Positions 33,023 through 44,231 of a stretch of 64,000 nt of DNA are shown in pieces (within the stretch, counting starts at the first letter, position 1; each line of letters opens with the position of its first letter). Where the stretch lies: contig NZ_JAERQZ010000001.1 of NCBI RefSeq assembly GCF_016735515.1, positions 930,001 to 994,000 of the forward strand, read 5' to 3'. The notes under the pieces are model-generated. The model did no database searches. It saw only the letters and a program-made list of their open reading frames with translations, and had not been told where the DNA came from. This DNA comes from Piscinibacter sp. HJYY11 (GTDB taxonomy: Bacteria > Pseudomonadota > Gammaproteobacteria > Burkholderiales > Burkholderiaceae_C). The position numbers and the translations under genes were made by a program.

Positions 33023-33913
33023 ATGGCCATCGTCGTCGCCAAATCGCAGCGCTGGCGCGTGCTGCTGGCGCATGCCTTCCTGATCGGGCTCGTGATCGTC
33101 ACGATCTTCCCGTTCCTGATGATCCTGTCGATCTCGTTCCGGCCGGGCAACTTCGCGACCGGCAGCCTGATCCCGGATCGCATCAGCCTCGAACACTGGA
33201 CGCTTGCGCTCGGCTTCTCGTACACCGCGCCCGACGGCAGCCTGGTGCAGCCCACCTTCCCGGTGCTGCGCTGGCTGTGGAATTCGGTGAAGGTGGCCGC
33301 GCTCACCGGCCTCGTGACGCTGCTGTTCTCCACCACCGCCGCCTACGCCTTCGCACGCATGAAGTTCCGCGGCAAGGAGGCCTCGCTCACCGGCCTGATG
33401 CTGGTGCAGATGTTCCCGAGCGTGTTGGCGCTGGTGGCCATCTACGCCATCTTCGACCGCATCGGCAACGTCTTCCCGACCTTCGGGATCGACAGCCACT
33501 GGTCGCTGCTGCTCGCCTACTCGGGCGGCATCGCGCTGCACGTGTGGACCATCAAGGGCTACTTCGACACCATCCCAGCCGAGATCGAAGAAGCGGCGAA
33601 GGTCGACGGCGCCACACCCTGGCAGGCCTTCCGCATCGTGCTGCTGCCGATGGCGCTGCCGATCCTGATGGTGGTGTTCCTGCTCGCCTTCGTGGGCGCG
33701 ATCATCGAGTACCCGGTCGCCTCCATCCTGCTCAACGAGCAGGCCAAGCTCACACTCGCGGTCGGCTCCAACCTCTTCCTCTATGAGCAGAAGTACCTGT
33801 GGGGCGACTTCGCCGCGGCGGCCATCCTGTCGGGCCTGCCGATCACGCTGGTGTTCATCCTCGCGCAGCGCTGGATGATCTCGGGCCTCACCGCCGGGGG
33901 CATCAAGGGATGA
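33023..33913 (+). CDS. malG: maltose ABC permease MalG
   Basis: Inner-membrane permease of 296 residues with six predicted segments. The MalK-coupling EAA loop is [20 protein letters not shown], and the C-terminus [11 protein letters not shown] matches the MalG tail that reaches toward MalK. It forms the MalFGK2 complex with the neighbouring products. Its stop overlaps the next start (ATGA). Confidence 0.94.
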   Translation: MAIVVAKSQRWRVLLAHAFLIGLVIVTIFPFLMILSISFRPGNFATGSLIPDRISLEHWTLALGFSYTAPDGSLVQPTFPVLRWLWNSVKVAALTGLVTLLFSTTAAYAFARMKFRGKEASLTGLMLVQMFPSVLALVAIYAIFDRIGNVFPTFGIDSHWSLLLAYSGGIALHVWTIKGYFDTIPAEIEEAAKVDGATPWQAFRIVLLPMALPILMVVFLLAFVGAIIEYPVASILLNEQAKLTLAVGSNLFLYEQKYLWGDFAAAAILSGLPITLVFILAQRWMISGLTAGGIKG

Positions 33914-35556
33914 GGCGCCTGGCGGTGCTGCTGGCCCTGGTGCCGGTGCTGCTGCTGACGGCGCCGACCGCGCCTGGCCCGGCGCGTTTCGCCGACAACC
34001 CGATCGTCTACTTCGTCATCACCGACCGCTTCTTCAACGGCGACCCGTCGAACGACAACGCCTACGGCCGCACCCGCGAAGCCAAGCCCGAAGACGACGT
34101 GGGCACCTTCCACGGCGGCGACCTGAAAGGCCTCACCGCCAAGCTGAAGGAAGGCTGGTTCCGCGAACTCGGCGTCAACGCGATCTGGATCACCGCGCCC
34201 TACGAGCAGATCCACGGCTGGGTGATCGGCGGCAACAAGGCCTTCAAGCACTACGCCTACCACGGCTACTACGCGCTCGACTACACCGTGCTCGACAAGT
34301 CCATGGGCACGCCGGCCGACCTGCGCGAGCTGGTCGACACCGCGCATGCGCAAGGCATCCGCATCCTCTTCGACGTGGTGATGAACCACCCGGGCTACCT
34401 CGACCTGCAGACCGCGCGCGAGCTCAACCTGCGGGTGCTGTGGCCGGGCTCCGAGAAGGCGACGCTCGCCAACTATCACTCGTTCATCGACTACAACAAC
34501 TTCGCCTTCACCGACTGGTGGGGCCGCGACTGGGTGCGCGCCGGCCTGCCGAGCTACCTCGACGGCGGGCGCGACGAGCTCACCAAGCAGCTGGCCTTCC
34601 TGCCCGACTTCCGCACCGAGAGCACGGCGCATGTGAAGCTGCCCAAGTTCCTGCGCGAAAAGCCCGGCACCCGCGCGCGCGACCTGCGCGACACCACCGT
34701 GCGCGGCTACCTCGTCGCGTGGCTCACCGAGTGGGTGCGCGAGTACGGCATCGACGGCTTCCGTGCCGACACCGTCAAGCACGTCGAGCCGGCCGCGTGG
34801 GCCGAGCTGAAAGTCGCCGCGACCCAAGCGCTCGCCGACTGGAAGAAGGCCAACCCCGACAAGAAGATCGACGACGAGCCCTTCTGGATGGTCGGCGAAG
34901 ATTGGGGCAAGGGCCCGCAGCGCGACCCGCTGCACGACAGCGGCTTCGACGCGCTCATCAACTTCGACTTCCAGAACGCGGCGCTGCGCGATGCGCATCC
35001 CGAAAAGCTCTATGCGCGCTACGCCAGCCTGCTCGGCGGCCGGCCGGGCTACAACGCACTCAGCTACCTGTCGTCGCACGACACCGAGCTCTTCGACCGC
35101 AAGCGGCTCGCCGACGGCGCCGCCTGGCTGATGCTCGCGCCCGGCGCGGTGCAGATCTACTACGGCGACGAGACGCGTCGCCTGCCCGGCCCCGCGCCGA
35201 CCAGCGACCCCCAGCAGGCCACCCGCTCCGACATGAACTGGGGCAACGTCGACACGAGCCTGCTCGTGCACTGGCGCAAGCTCGGCCAGTTCCGCCGCGC
35301 ACATGTTGCGGTGGCCCGCGGCGCGCATCAGAAGCTCGCCGACAAGCCGTACACCTTCAGCCGCATCGATGCGGTCAGCGGCGACCGTGTGGTGGTCGCG
35401 ATGGACGCCACCGGCGCCGAGCACATCGTCGTGGGCGACGTCTTCCCTGACGGCAGCACGGTGCGCGATGCCTACTCCGGCAACACGGCGGTCGTGAGCA
35501 ATGGCCGCGTGGCGATCAACGCGCAGCACTGGGTGCTGCTCGAAGCCGTTCGCTGA
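33910..35556 (+). CDS. malS: MalS-like periplasmic alpha-amylase (GH13)
   Basis: Protein of 548 residues. A signal peptide is predicted at about 1-25 ([20 protein letters not shown]), so it should be exported. The catalytic regions are [12 protein letters not shown] (I), [12 protein letters not shown] with the nucleophile Asp (II), MVGEDWGKG with the acid/base Glu (III) and [10 protein letters not shown] (IV). [25 protein letters not shown] is close to E. coli MalS, which cuts long maltodextrins in the periplasm before uptake by MalEFGK. It lacks the N-terminal domain of the 676-residue E. coli enzyme. The ATG at 33910 overlaps the malG stop. Confidence 0.9.
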   Translation: MRRLAVLLALVPVLLLTAPTAPGPARFADNPIVYFVITDRFFNGDPSNDNAYGRTREAKPEDDVGTFHGGDLKGLTAKLKEGWFRELGVNAIWITAPYEQIHGWVIGGNKAFKHYAYHGYYALDYTVLDKSMGTPADLRELVDTAHAQGIRILFDVVMNHPGYLDLQTARELNLRVLWPGSEKATLANYHSFIDYNNFAFTDWWGRDWVRAGLPSYLDGGRDELTKQLAFLPDFRTESTAHVKLPKFLREKPGTRARDLRDTTVRGYLVAWLTEWVREYGIDGFRADTVKHVEPAAWAELKVAATQALADWKKANPDKKIDDEPFWMVGEDWGKGPQRDPLHDSGFDALINFDFQNAALRDAHPEKLYARYASLLGGRPGYNALSYLSSHDTELFDRKRLADGAAWLMLAPGAVQIYYGDETRRLPGPAPTSDPQQATRSDMNWGNVDTSLLVHWRKLGQFRRAHVAVARGAHQKLADKPYTFSRIDAVSGDRVVVAMDATGAEHIVVGDVFPDGSTVRDAYSGNTAVVSNGRVAINAQHWVLLEAVR

Positions 35557-35668
35557 AACCAGCAGAAACGGCGTTCAGGGTAAGCCCCCATGGAGAAATA
35601 GTTCGCCGAAATAAAATGCCGCCATGTTTTCGGAGCCATCCCGGTTTCGAACGCGTGAACCCGCGGCC

Positions 35669-36940
35669 ATGACCCGTCTCCAGTCCAAGCAGATCTCGCT
35701 GCTGCACCTCTACCAGGTGCTGCACACCGTGCGTCTCGGGCGTTCGCCCGTGTCGCGCGCCGAGATCGGCCAGGCCACGGGGCTGAGCCAGCCGGCCGTG
35801 TCGTCCCTCACCCGCCGCCTGCTGGAAAGTGGCGCGCTGATGGAAGTCGGCGCGCGGCCCTCCCTCGGCGGTGGCCGCCGCGAGCGCGAGCTGGCGGTGA
35901 ACCCCGATTTCGCCTGGGTGGTGGGCGTGAAGGTGTCGATGCACCAGATCACCCTCGCCCTCGTCGACTTTGCCGGCGGCGTGCGCGACACCCTGAAGGT
36001 GCCGATCTCCGCGCCCGTCACGCAGGCCGCCTTGCTGCAGCGGCTGGTGAAGGAGATCAAGGCCTGCCTCGCCGCAGCCGACCCGCAGGTGCGCCAGCGC
36101 CTCGCCGGCGTGGGCGTGGCGGTGCCAGGCATGGTCGATTCGCTACGCGGCGAGGTGCACTGGTCCCCGATGCTCAAGCCGGGCCGCAAGGACGAGTCGG
36201 CTCCGCTCGCCGCCCCGCTCACCGACGCGCTGGGCGTGCCCGTCATGATCGAGAACGACGCCAACATGCTGGCGCTCGCCGAGCAGTGGTTCGGCGAAGC
36301 CGCCCGCCTGACCAACGTGGCCGTGGTCACGCTGGAGCACGGCCTGGGCCTCGGCCTCGTGCTCGATGGCGAACTCTTCCGCGGCCACTCGGGCCTTGCG
36401 GCCGAGTTCGGCCACATCCAGGTGGTGCCCGACGGGCGTGCCTGCCGTTGCGGCAAGCACGGCTGCCTCGAAGCCTACGTGGCGCACAGCGCGGTGGTCG
36501 GCCAGGGCCAGGAGGCCGGGTTGCTGCCCGCGGGCGAGCTGGGCTCGGGCGAGATCGAGACCGCCTATGTCGAGCTGGCACAGAAGGCCCGCGCAGGCCA
36601 CCAGCAGGCACGCCGGATCTTCGAACAACAAGGCGAGCTGCTCGGCCGCTGGATGGGCAACATGGTCAACCTGCTCGCGCCGCAGCTCGTGATGCTCGAC
36701 GGCATGCAGGAAGGCACCGAGCTTTTCTTCGACTCGCTGCAGCGCGCGATGAACGAAGCGCTGGCCCTTCCCCATCGCCAGCGCGACCTGCTGGTGGTGC
36801 ATCACCGCGGCGACGAGACCTGGGCGCGCGGCGCCGCGTCGCTGGTGCTGCAGCGCCTGGACGAGTCCGCAGAGATTCTCGAATCCGTGTCACGGCACGG
36901 GTTCGAGACCGACCCCGACGGGCCGAGGCCCGTCACCTGA
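35669..36940 (+). CDS. xylR: ROK-family transcriptional regulator, XylR-like
   Basis: Protein of 423 residues. An N-terminal winged helix (about 10-70, [30 protein letters not shown]) is fused to a ROK sugar-kinase-like domain. The ROK signature includes the zinc-binding segment [14 protein letters not shown] with three Cys plus His in EFGHIQ. It lies at the head of the xylF-to-xylosidase cluster on the same strand, 46 bases before xylF, so a xylose-responsive repressor is likely. TTCGCCGAA (35601-35609) upstream is a short palindrome that might be an operator. The start at 35669 was chosen over 35624 because homology begins there. Confidence 0.88.
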   Translation: MTRLQSKQISLLHLYQVLHTVRLGRSPVSRAEIGQATGLSQPAVSSLTRRLLESGALMEVGARPSLGGGRRERELAVNPDFAWVVGVKVSMHQITLALVDFAGGVRDTLKVPISAPVTQAALLQRLVKEIKACLAAADPQVRQRLAGVGVAVPGMVDSLRGEVHWSPMLKPGRKDESAPLAAPLTDALGVPVMIENDANMLALAEQWFGEAARLTNVAVVTLEHGLGLGLVLDGELFRGHSGLAAEFGHIQVVPDGRACRCGKHGCLEAYVAHSAVVGQGQEAGLLPAGELGSGEIETAYVELAQKARAGHQQARRIFEQQGELLGRWMGNMVNLLAPQLVMLDGMQEGTELFFDSLQRAMNEALALPHRQRDLLVVHHRGDETWARGAASLVLQRLDESAEILESVSRHGFETDPDGPRPVT

Positions 36941-36986
36941 TCCCCAAAAGCGCGCCTCGGCGCCATCACACACGCACGGAGACAAC

Positions 36987-38009
36987 ATGAAATTCACCCA
37001 CGCACTGTTTGCCACTGCTCTGACAACGTTTTCAACACTCGCTGCCGCGCAAACGGTGGTGGGTGTGAGCTGGTCCAACTTCCAGGAAGAGCGCTGGAAG
37101 ACCGACGAGGCCGCCATCAAGGAACAGCTCTCCAAGCTGGGCGCCAACTACATCAGCGCCGATGCGGGCGGCTCGCCCGAGAAGCAGCTGGCCGACGTCG
37201 ACGGCCTGATCGCCAAGGGCGCGAAGGCGCTGATCATCCTCGCGATGGACAAGGACGCGATCGTGCCGGCGCTCGCAAAAGCCAAGCAGCGCAACATCCC
37301 GGTCGTCGCCTACGACCGCCTGATCGAGCAGCCCGGCGTCTTCTACATCACCTTCGACAACAAGGAAGTCGGCCGCCTGCAGGCCAAGGCCGTGCTGGCC
37401 GCCAAGCCGAAGGGCAACTACGTGATGATCAAGGGCTCGCCCACCGACCCGAACGCCAACTTCCTGCGCGCCGGCCAAGGCGAAGTGCTGGCCGATGCGC
37501 TGAAGAAGGGCGACATCAAGATCGTCGGCGAGGAATACACCGACGGCTGGAAGCCCGAGAACGCCCAGAAGAACATGGAGCAGATCCTCACGCGCAACCA
37601 GAACAAGATCGACGCGGTGGTGGCCTCCAACGACGGCACGGCCGGTGGCGTGGTGGCGGCACTGTCCGCACGCGGCATCAAGGGTGTGCCCGTCTCGGGC
37701 CAGGACGGCGACCATGCCGCGCTGAACCGCGTGGCGCTCGGCACGCAGACCGTCTCGGTGTGGAAGGACGCCCGCGTGCTCGGCCGTGAAGCCGCAGCCG
37801 CCGCCGTGGCGCTCGCCGGCGGCAAGAAGGTCGACGGCACCGTCACCTGGGCCGAAGGCGAGAAGAAGGTGCCGATGACCTCGAAGTTCCTGGCACCGGT
37901 GCCCGTCACCGCCGCCAACCTCGACGTGGTCATCAAGGCTGGCTGGGTCAGCAAGGACGTGGTATGCAAGGGCGTGGCCGCAGCCACCGCTCCCGCCGCC
38001 TGCAAGTAA
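36987..38009 (+). CDS. xylF: xylose-binding protein XylF
   Basis: Periplasmic binding protein of 340 residues, CUT2/ribose-like type. The signal peptide is about 1-21 (cleavage after AAA), and the mature protein starts [20 protein letters not shown], as in XylF proteins. The sugar-contact segment FDRLI-like [24 protein letters not shown] and [13 protein letters not shown] also match. It delivers D-xylose, or a related pentose, to the XylH permease downstream. A GGAGAC ribosome site precedes the ATG. Confidence 0.92.
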   Translation: MKFTHALFATALTTFSTLAAAQTVVGVSWSNFQEERWKTDEAAIKEQLSKLGANYISADAGGSPEKQLADVDGLIAKGAKALIILAMDKDAIVPALAKAKQRNIPVVAYDRLIEQPGVFYITFDNKEVGRLQAKAVLAAKPKGNYVMIKGSPTDPNANFLRAGQGEVLADALKKGDIKIVGEEYTDGWKPENAQKNMEQILTRNQNKIDAVVASNDGTAGGVVAALSARGIKGVPVSGQDGDHAALNRVALGTQTVSVWKDARVLGREAAAAAVALAGGKKVDGTVTWAEGEKKVPMTSKFLAPVPVTAANLDVVIKAGWVSKDVVCKGVAAATAPAACK

Positions 38010-38077
38010 GGCCATCACCACCCAACCCTCGACGTGAATGAAAGGCGCCCGCGCAAGCGGGTGCCTCGTTCGGCCCC

Positions 38078-39259
38078 ATGTCACTTCCCCTCCAGATCAG
38101 CGCGCTCGACCTGCGGCTTTCTCTGATGGCCGTCGTGCTCGCCGTCATGGCCGTGGTCTTCCACGTGCTGACCGGCACTTTCCTCACGCCGGAAAACCTC
38201 TACAACATCGCGCAGCAGACCGCCGTGGTCGGCATCGTCGCGACCGCCATCGCCCTCATCATCGTGGCGCGCCAGATCGACCTCTCGGTCGGCTCGGTGA
38301 TGGGCTGCGTGGGCGTGCTCATCGCCTTCCTGCAGTACACCTCGGGCTGGCACTGGATCCCGGCCTCGCTCGCCGGGCTGGCGCTCGCGCTCGTCGTCGG
38401 CCTCTACCAAGGCTGGCTCACCGCGTATCTCGGCGTGCCCTCCTTCGTGGTCACGCTGGGCGGACTGATGTCCTTCCGCGGCGCGGCCTTCCTCATCGCC
38501 GACGGCAAGACGCAGCCGATCACCGACCCCACCTTCCTCGCGCTCGGCGGCGGCCTCGACGGCTCGCTCGGCCCCGCGCTGAGCTGGGCGCTCGGTGCGG
38601 CACTCTCGGCCCTCGTGATCTTCAACACCGCCGCACGCCGGCGCAGCAAGCGAGCGCACGGCTTCACCGTGCGGCCGCTGTGGTTCGACGCCGCGTTCGC
38701 CGGCCTCGTGGTGGCGATGCTGCTCGGCTTCGTGGCCGTCACCTGCGCCTATCAGCTGCCCGGCAAGGACGCCGCGCAAGGCGTGCCCATCCCGGTCGTC
38801 ATCTGGGGCGTGGTGGTGATGGGCATGGCCTTCATCGTGCGGCGCACACGCTTCGGCCGCTACGTCTACGCGATCGGCGGCAACCCTGAAGCCGCCCTGC
38901 TCGTCGGCATCCCGGTGAAGCGCGTGATGCTGATGCTCTTCCTGCTGCTGGCGGTGCTGGTCACGATCGCCTCGGTGGTCTCGGTGGCGCGCCTCAACGC
39001 CGGCACCAACTCGCTCGGCACGAACATGGAGCTCTACGTGATCGCCGCGGCAGTGATCGGCGGCGTGGCGCTCTCGGGCGGCAGCGGCACCGTGCTCGGC
39101 TCGGTGCTGGGCGCACTCATCATCCAGTTCCTCGAGAGCGGCCTGCTGCTGCTCGACGTGGGCATCGGCCAGCGCATGGTGATCATCGGCCAGGTGCTGA
39201 TCGTCGCCGTCGTCTTCGACGTGCTCTACCGTCGTTGGACCGGGGAGCGGCTCACATGA
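38078..39259 (+). CDS. xylH: xylose ABC permease XylH
   Basis: Inner-membrane protein of 393 residues of the CUT2 permease family, with about ten hydrophobic segments. [53 protein letters not shown] and [23 protein letters not shown] are the family's conserved blocks. It is longer than ribose permeases because of an inserted segment at about 150-235, as in XylH. Its stop overlaps the next gene (ATGA). Confidence 0.92.
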   Translation: MSLPLQISALDLRLSLMAVVLAVMAVVFHVLTGTFLTPENLYNIAQQTAVVGIVATAIALIIVARQIDLSVGSVMGCVGVLIAFLQYTSGWHWIPASLAGLALALVVGLYQGWLTAYLGVPSFVVTLGGLMSFRGAAFLIADGKTQPITDPTFLALGGGLDGSLGPALSWALGAALSALVIFNTAARRRSKRAHGFTVRPLWFDAAFAGLVVAMLLGFVAVTCAYQLPGKDAAQGVPIPVVIWGVVVMGMAFIVRRTRFGRYVYAIGGNPEAALLVGIPVKRVMLMLFLLLAVLVTIASVVSVARLNAGTNSLGTNMELYVIAAAVIGGVALSGGSGTVLGSVLGALIIQFLESGLLLLDVGIGQRMVIIGQVLIVAVVFDVLYRRWTGERLT

Positions 39260-40041
39260 ACACGCCGATGCCCATGACCGCGCCGCTGGTCGAACTGAAG
39301 AACATTCACAAGGCCTTCTTCGGCGTGCGCGCCGTCGAAGACGTGAGCCTCACCGTCTACCCCGGCGAAGTGGTCGCCGTGCTCGGCCACAACGGCGCCG
39401 GCAAGTCCACGCTGATGAAGATGCTGGCGGGCGCCTTCCCGATCGACAGCGGCGAGATCCTCGTCAACGGTGCGCCGGCGAAGATCGACACGCCGGCCGA
39501 TTCGCAGGCTCTCGGCATCGAGACGATCTACCAGACGCTCGCACTCGCCGACAACCTCGACAGCGTGGCCAACCTCTTCCTCGGCCGCGAGCTGCTCACC
39601 CGCTTTCGCACGCTCGACGACGATGCGATGGAAGTGGCGGCGCGCGAGGTGTTCCACCGCCTCAACCCCAACTTCAAGAACATCCGCGTGCCGGTGCGTT
39701 CGCTCTCGGGCGGCCAGCGGCAGGTGGTCGCCATCTCGCGGGCGCTGTACTTCAACGCCCGCGTGCTGATCATGGACGAGCCCTGCGCCGCGCTCGGCCC
39801 CGAAGAGACACGCATGGTCCACGAGCTCGTGAAGAAGCTCAAGGCCCAGGGCGTGGGCATCTTCCTGATCACCCATGACATGCCCGACGTGTTCGGCCTT
39901 TCCGATCGCCTCACGGTGATGAAGAACGGCCGCACCGTGGGCACCTACAAGACCGCCGAGGTCACCGAGGACGAAGTGCTCGGAATGATCATCGGCGGCA
40001 AACCACTGCCCGGCAGGACCAGCTCTTCACCGAGCCCCTGA
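39256..40041 (+). CDS. xylG: single-domain sugar ABC ATPase, XylG/FrcA-like
   Basis: Protein of 261 residues with one nucleotide-binding domain: Walker [10 protein letters not shown] (44-52), signature [15 protein letters not shown], Walker [12 protein letters not shown], and the switch His in LITHDMPDV. Classical XylG has two such domains (about 510 residues); this length matches the FrcA type, which would work as a homodimer. The Walker B follow-on reads DEPCAAL, with Cys177 where CUT2 ATPases usually have Thr. The start at 39256 overlaps the xylH stop. It drives the XylFH transporter. Confidence 0.88.
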   Translation: MNTPMPMTAPLVELKNIHKAFFGVRAVEDVSLTVYPGEVVAVLGHNGAGKSTLMKMLAGAFPIDSGEILVNGAPAKIDTPADSQALGIETIYQTLALADNLDSVANLFLGRELLTRFRTLDDDAMEVAAREVFHRLNPNFKNIRVPVRSLSGGQRQVVAISRALYFNARVLIMDEPCAALGPEETRMVHELVKKLKAQGVGIFLITHDMPDVFGLSDRLTVMKNGRTVGTYKTAEVTEDEVLGMIIGGKPLPGRTSSSPSP

Positions 40042-40121
40042 CCGGCAGATTTGAAAACGCCTGTTCTCCGCCAATACCACCATCCTTTTTCAAGTCATTT
40101 TCAGAACACAGGAGACAACCC

Positions 40122-41390
40122 ATGCACACACTGACCAAGCGGGCCGCGCTTCAGCGCCTGGTCATCGGCACTGCTGCCGCCGTGGCCGCCTTCGGCGCAC
40201 ACGCACAGGCCACGACCACGCTGACCGTCGCGTCCTTCCCGAGCTTCGACCTGGCCGTCAAGGCCGCCATCCCGCTGTACAAGAAGGTCAACCCCAACGT
40301 GGAGATCAAGCTCGTGAGCCTGGCCTTCATGGACCACCACACCGCGATGACGACCGCGCTCGCCGCCGGCGGCACCGTGCCCGACGTGATGGGCGTGGAG
40401 CTGAGCTTCATCGGCCGGCTCGTCGAGTCGAAGGGCCTCGAAGACCTGGGCAAGCCGCCCTACAACGGCAACGTGCTCACCTCGAAGTTCGCCAAGTTCA
40501 CCGTGCCGCTCGCGATGAGCGGCTCGGGCACGCTCGCCGCCATCCCGGCCGACATCGGCCCCGGCGCCCTCTTCTACCGCAAGGACCTGCTCGACAAGGC
40601 CGGCGTCAGCGAGGCCGACCTCACCAAGAGCTGGGAGTCGTACATCGAGGCCGGCAAGAAGGTGAAGGCCGCCACCGGTGCCTACCTGATGGCCGACGCG
40701 GTCGACATCAAGGACATCTACATCCGCTCCGGCCTCAAGGCCGGCGAAGGCATCTACTTCGACAAGAAGGGCCAGCCGCTCATCAACACGCCTCGCTTCC
40801 AGAAGGGCTTCGAGCTGGCCAAGGCCGCGCGCAGCGCGGGCATCGACGCCAAGGTCAAGGCCTGGTCGCCCGAGTGGGGCGAAGGCTTCAAGCGCGACAA
40901 GGTGGCCTCGCAGATGATGGGTGCCTGGCTCGGCGGCCACCTGAGCAACTGGCTCGCGCCCGACTCCAAGGGCCAGTGGCGCTCGGCCCAGCTGCCCGCA
41001 GGCGCCTTCGCCTCGTGGGGCGGCTCGTTCTACGCCATTCCGCAGAAGGCGCAGAACAAGGCCGCGGCCTGGGAGTTCATCAAGTTCATGACGACCAACA
41101 AGGACATGCAGATCGAGGCCTTCCGCAAGCTCGATGCATTCCCGGCGCTGATCGAGGCGCAGTCCGACCCGTTCGTCAACGAGCCCATCGAGTACTTCGG
41201 CGGCCAGAAGGCGCGCCAGCTCTGGAAGGTCTCGGCCGACAAGATCCAGGCCATCGCGGTCGACAAGTACGACCCGGTCGCCAACGAGATCGTCAATGCC
41301 GAGCTCGACAAGGTGCTGGAGCAGAACAAGGACATCAAGGCCGCCCTGGCCGACGCGCAAGCCGCGATCAAGAAGCGCGTGCGTCGCTGA
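40122..41390 (+). CDS. extracellular solute-binding protein family 1 (CUT1 type)
   Basis: Periplasmic binding protein of 422 residues. A signal peptide ends at about residue 29 (AHAQ). The fold type is the MalE/UgpB group: LAMSGSGTLAAIPADIGPGALFYRKDLL, WGGSFYAIPQKAQNKAAAWEFIKFM and QSDPFVNEPIEYFGGQKA. No partner permeases of the CUT1 kind follow it; instead xylB comes 18 bases later. It is therefore unlike the XylF component and probably binds an oligosaccharide, perhaps a xylo-oligosaccharide, using permeases encoded elsewhere or maltose-type MalK. The 80-base space before it could hold a promoter. Confidence 0.9.
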   Translation: MHTLTKRAALQRLVIGTAAAVAAFGAHAQATTTLTVASFPSFDLAVKAAIPLYKKVNPNVEIKLVSLAFMDHHTAMTTALAAGGTVPDVMGVELSFIGRLVESKGLEDLGKPPYNGNVLTSKFAKFTVPLAMSGSGTLAAIPADIGPGALFYRKDLLDKAGVSEADLTKSWESYIEAGKKVKAATGAYLMADAVDIKDIYIRSGLKAGEGIYFDKKGQPLINTPRFQKGFELAKAARSAGIDAKVKAWSPEWGEGFKRDKVASQMMGAWLGGHLSNWLAPDSKGQWRSAQLPAGAFASWGGSFYAIPQKAQNKAAAWEFIKFMTTNKDMQIEAFRKLDAFPALIEAQSDPFVNEPIEYFGGQKARQLWKVSADKIQAIAVDKYDPVANEIVNAELDKVLEQNKDIKAALADAQAAIKKRVRR

Positions 41391-41408
41391 ACGGAAGGCA
41401 GTACCCGC

Positions 41409-42878
41409 ATGTACCTCGGCATCGACCTCGGCACTTCGGAAGTCAAGCTTGTCCTGCTCGACACCGGCGGCGCGGTGGTGGCGCAGGCTGGCGTCAAGCT
41501 CGGCATCTTGCGACCCCACCCCGGCTGGAGCGAGCAGGCGCCGGCTGATTGGTGGGCCGCCACGCAGACGGCCGTGACGCGGCTGCGCCAGCTCGCGCCA
41601 CAGGCGTGGGGCAGCGTGCGCGCCATCGGGCTCTCGGGCCAGATGCACGGTGCGGTGCTGCTCGATGCCATCGGAGAAGTGCTGCGCCCGGCCATCCTCT
41701 GGAACGACGTGCGGTCTGCGCCGCAGTGTGAGGGCCTCACGAGGGCCCTTCCCAGCCTGCCGCAGATCGCCGGCAACCTGGCGATGCCGGGCTTCACCGC
41801 ACCCAAGCTCGCGTGGGTGCGCGAGCACGAGCCGGCCGTCTTCGAGCGGGTGGCCAAGGTGCTGCTGCCCAAGGACTACCTGCGCTGGCGCATGACGGGT
41901 GCCTTCGTGAGCGAGATGTCGGACGCGGCGGGCACGCTGTGGCTCGACGTGGCGAAGCGGGCGTGGTCCGACGAGCTGCTCGCCGCGACCGGCCTCACGC
42001 GTGCGCACATGCCCGAGCTGGTGGAAGGCAGCGCCGTGTCGGCCCGCCTCTCGCCCGAGGTGGCGAGCGCGTGGGGGCTGTCCACCTCGGTCCTCGTGGC
42101 CGGCGGCGGTGGTGACAACGCCGCGAGCGCGGTCGGCATCGGCGCCGTGAAGCCGGGCGACGGGTTCCTGTCGCTCGGCACGAGCGGCGTGCTCTTCGTC
42201 GTCAACGACCGCTTCCGTCCAAACCCGGCCTCGGCCGTGCACGCCTTCTGCCATGCCTTGCCCGGGCGCTGGCACCAGATGGCGGTGATGCTGTCGGCGG
42301 CCTCGTGCCTGCACTGGGTCACGCAGCTCGTCGGCGCCGAGAACGAGGCCTCGCTGCTGGCGCGCACCGAGACGCTCACCGACGCCGAGCGAGACGCGGC
42401 GCCTCTCTTCCTGCCCTATCTCTCGGGTGAACGCACGCCGCACAACGATGCCAACGCACGTGGCGTGTTCTTCGGCATGACGCACGACACCGATGCACGC
42501 GCCCTCGCCCATGCCGTGCTCGAAGGCGTGGCCTTCGGCCTGCGCGACGGGCTCGACGCCCTGCGTGCGGCCGGCACCGACGTGCGCTCGCTCGCGCTCG
42601 TGGGCGGCGGCGCCCGCAGCGCGATGTGGGCCCAGCTCCATGCCGACGTGCTGGGCGTCGAGGTGCACACCGTCGAGGGCGGAGAGGCCGGCGGCGCGCT
42701 CGGCGCGGCACGGCTCGCATGGCTGGCCGACGGCGGGAGCGAAGCCGAGGTCTGCCGCCCGCCCGCAATGCGCCAGAGCTTCATGCCGCGCACTTCGCGC
42801 ACCGCCGCGCTCGCCGCGCGGCACCAACGATTCCGCGGCCTCTATGCCGCAACCCGCGAGCTCTTCGCTCAGGCCTGA
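41409..42878 (+). CDS. xylB: xylulokinase XylB
   Basis: FGGY-family carbohydrate kinase of 489 residues. It phosphorylates D-xylulose to xylulose 5-phosphate with [21 protein letters not shown] is the N-terminal phosphate-binding motif; [14 protein letters not shown] and ILWNDVRS are xylulokinase-specific; [16 protein letters not shown] has the catalytic Asp; and [20 protein letters not shown] is the FGGY C-terminal signature. It is followed 37 bases later by xylA, so the two steps from xylose to the pentose phosphate pathway are adjacent. Confidence 0.95.
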   Translation: MYLGIDLGTSEVKLVLLDTGGAVVAQAGVKLGILRPHPGWSEQAPADWWAATQTAVTRLRQLAPQAWGSVRAIGLSGQMHGAVLLDAIGEVLRPAILWNDVRSAPQCEGLTRALPSLPQIAGNLAMPGFTAPKLAWVREHEPAVFERVAKVLLPKDYLRWRMTGAFVSEMSDAAGTLWLDVAKRAWSDELLAATGLTRAHMPELVEGSAVSARLSPEVASAWGLSTSVLVAGGGGDNAASAVGIGAVKPGDGFLSLGTSGVLFVVNDRFRPNPASAVHAFCHALPGRWHQMAVMLSAASCLHWVTQLVGAENEASLLARTETLTDAERDAAPLFLPYLSGERTPHNDANARGVFFGMTHDTDARALAHAVLEGVAFGLRDGLDALRAAGTDVRSLALVGGGARSAMWAQLHADVLGVEVHTVEGGEAGGALGAARLAWLADGGSEAEVCRPPAMRQSFMPRTSRTAALAARHQRFRGLYAATRELFAQA

Positions 42879-42915
42879 GCCCCGCGGGTTGAACCTCACT
42901 TTCGGAGAAGTACCC

Positions 42916-44229
42916 ATGAGCTACCTGAAGAACATCGCCCCCATCCGCTATGAGGGCGAGCACAGCACCAACCCCCTCGCCTTCCGCTGGTACGACAAGG
43001 ACCGTGTCGTGCTCGGCAAGCGCATGGAAGACCACCTGCGCTTCGCCGCCTGCTACTGGCACACCTTCTGCTGGAACGGCTTCGACGTCTTCGGCTACGA
43101 CGGCAGCTTCCAGCGCCCGTGGCACAAGATGGCCGACCCGATGGAGGCCGCGCGCGCCAAGGCTGACATGGCCTTCGAGTTCTTCAGCAAGCTCGGGGTG
43201 CCCTACTACTGCTTCCACGACTTCGACGTCGCCCCCGAGGGCGCCACCCCGCGCGAGAGCACCGACCGCGTGCGCCGCATGGTCGACGTGCTGGGCGAAC
43301 ACCAGCAGCGCACCGGCGTGAAGCTGCTGTGGGGCACGGCCAACCTCTTCAGCCACCGCCGCTACATGAGCGGTGCCGCGACCAACCCCGACCCCGAGAT
43401 CTTCGCGATGGCCGCGCTGCAGGTGAAGGAGGCGATGGACGCAACGAAGAAGCTCAACGGCGCCAACTACGTGATGTGGGGCGGCCGCGAAGGCTACGAG
43501 ACGCTTCTCAACACCGACATGAAGCGCGAGCTCGCACAGCTCGGCCGCTTCCTCTCGATGGCGGTGGACCACAAGCACAAGATCGGCCTCGAGGGCCCCA
43601 TCCTCATCGAGCCCAAGCCGCGCGAGCCGACCAAGCACCAGTACGACTTCGACGTGGCGACCGTCTTCGGCTTCCTCAAGCAGTACGGCCTGGAGAAGGA
43701 GGTCAAGGTCAACATCGAAGCCAACCACGCCACGCTCGCCGGCCACAGCTTCGAGCATGAGATCGTGACCGCGCTCTCGCTTGGCATCTTCGGTTCGCTC
43801 GACATGAACCGCGGCGACATGCAGTGCGGCTGGGACACCGACCAGTTCCCCAACAACATCCCCGAGACCGCGCTCGCGCTGTACTACATCCTGCAGGCCG
43901 GTGGCTTCACGACCGGCGGCTTGAACTTTGATGCCAAGGTGCGCCGCCAGTCGATCGATGCGGAAGACCTCTTCATCGGCCACATCGGCGGCATGGACGT
44001 AGCAGCACGTGCGCTGCTGGCTGCAGAGAAGATGATCCAGGACGGCGGCCACGCCCGCGCCGTGGCCGAGCGCTACGCCGGTTGGGACGGGCAGTTCGGC
44101 AAGGACATCCACGACGGCAAGTTCGACCTGGCAGCCCTGGCCCAGCGCACGCTCGACCGCAACACCGACGTGGCACCACGCTCCGGCAAGCAAGAGGCGC
44201 TGGAAAACTGGTTCAACCGATTCATCTGA
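42916..44229 (+). CDS. xylA: xylose isomerase XylA
   Basis: TIM-barrel metal-dependent isomerase of 437 residues, the length of class II xylose isomerases. It converts D-xylose to D-xylulose. The catalytic His is in [45 protein letters not shown] and the metal ligands in [15 protein letters not shown] and [17 protein letters not shown] are all present. The start at 42916 ([14 protein letters not shown]) follows a GGAG site; the upstream open frame is a shadow of xylB. The stop is 2 bases before the xylosidase start. Confidence 0.97.
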   Translation: MSYLKNIAPIRYEGEHSTNPLAFRWYDKDRVVLGKRMEDHLRFAACYWHTFCWNGFDVFGYDGSFQRPWHKMADPMEAARAKADMAFEFFSKLGVPYYCFHDFDVAPEGATPRESTDRVRRMVDVLGEHQQRTGVKLLWGTANLFSHRRYMSGAATNPDPEIFAMAALQVKEAMDATKKLNGANYVMWGGREGYETLLNTDMKRELAQLGRFLSMAVDHKHKIGLEGPILIEPKPREPTKHQYDFDVATVFGFLKQYGLEKEVKVNIEANHATLAGHSFEHEIVTALSLGIFGSLDMNRGDMQCGWDTDQFPNNIPETALALYYILQAGGFTTGGLNFDAKVRRQSIDAEDLFIGHIGGMDVAARALLAAEKMIQDGGHARAVAERYAGWDGQFGKDIHDGKFDLAALAQRTLDRNTDVAPRSGKQEALENWFNRFI

Positions 44230-44231
44230 AC

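Noticed and set aside
35601..35609. TTCGCCGAA as a XylR operator
   Set aside because: Only 9 bases and no second copy seen near xylF; kept as a remark, not as a feature.
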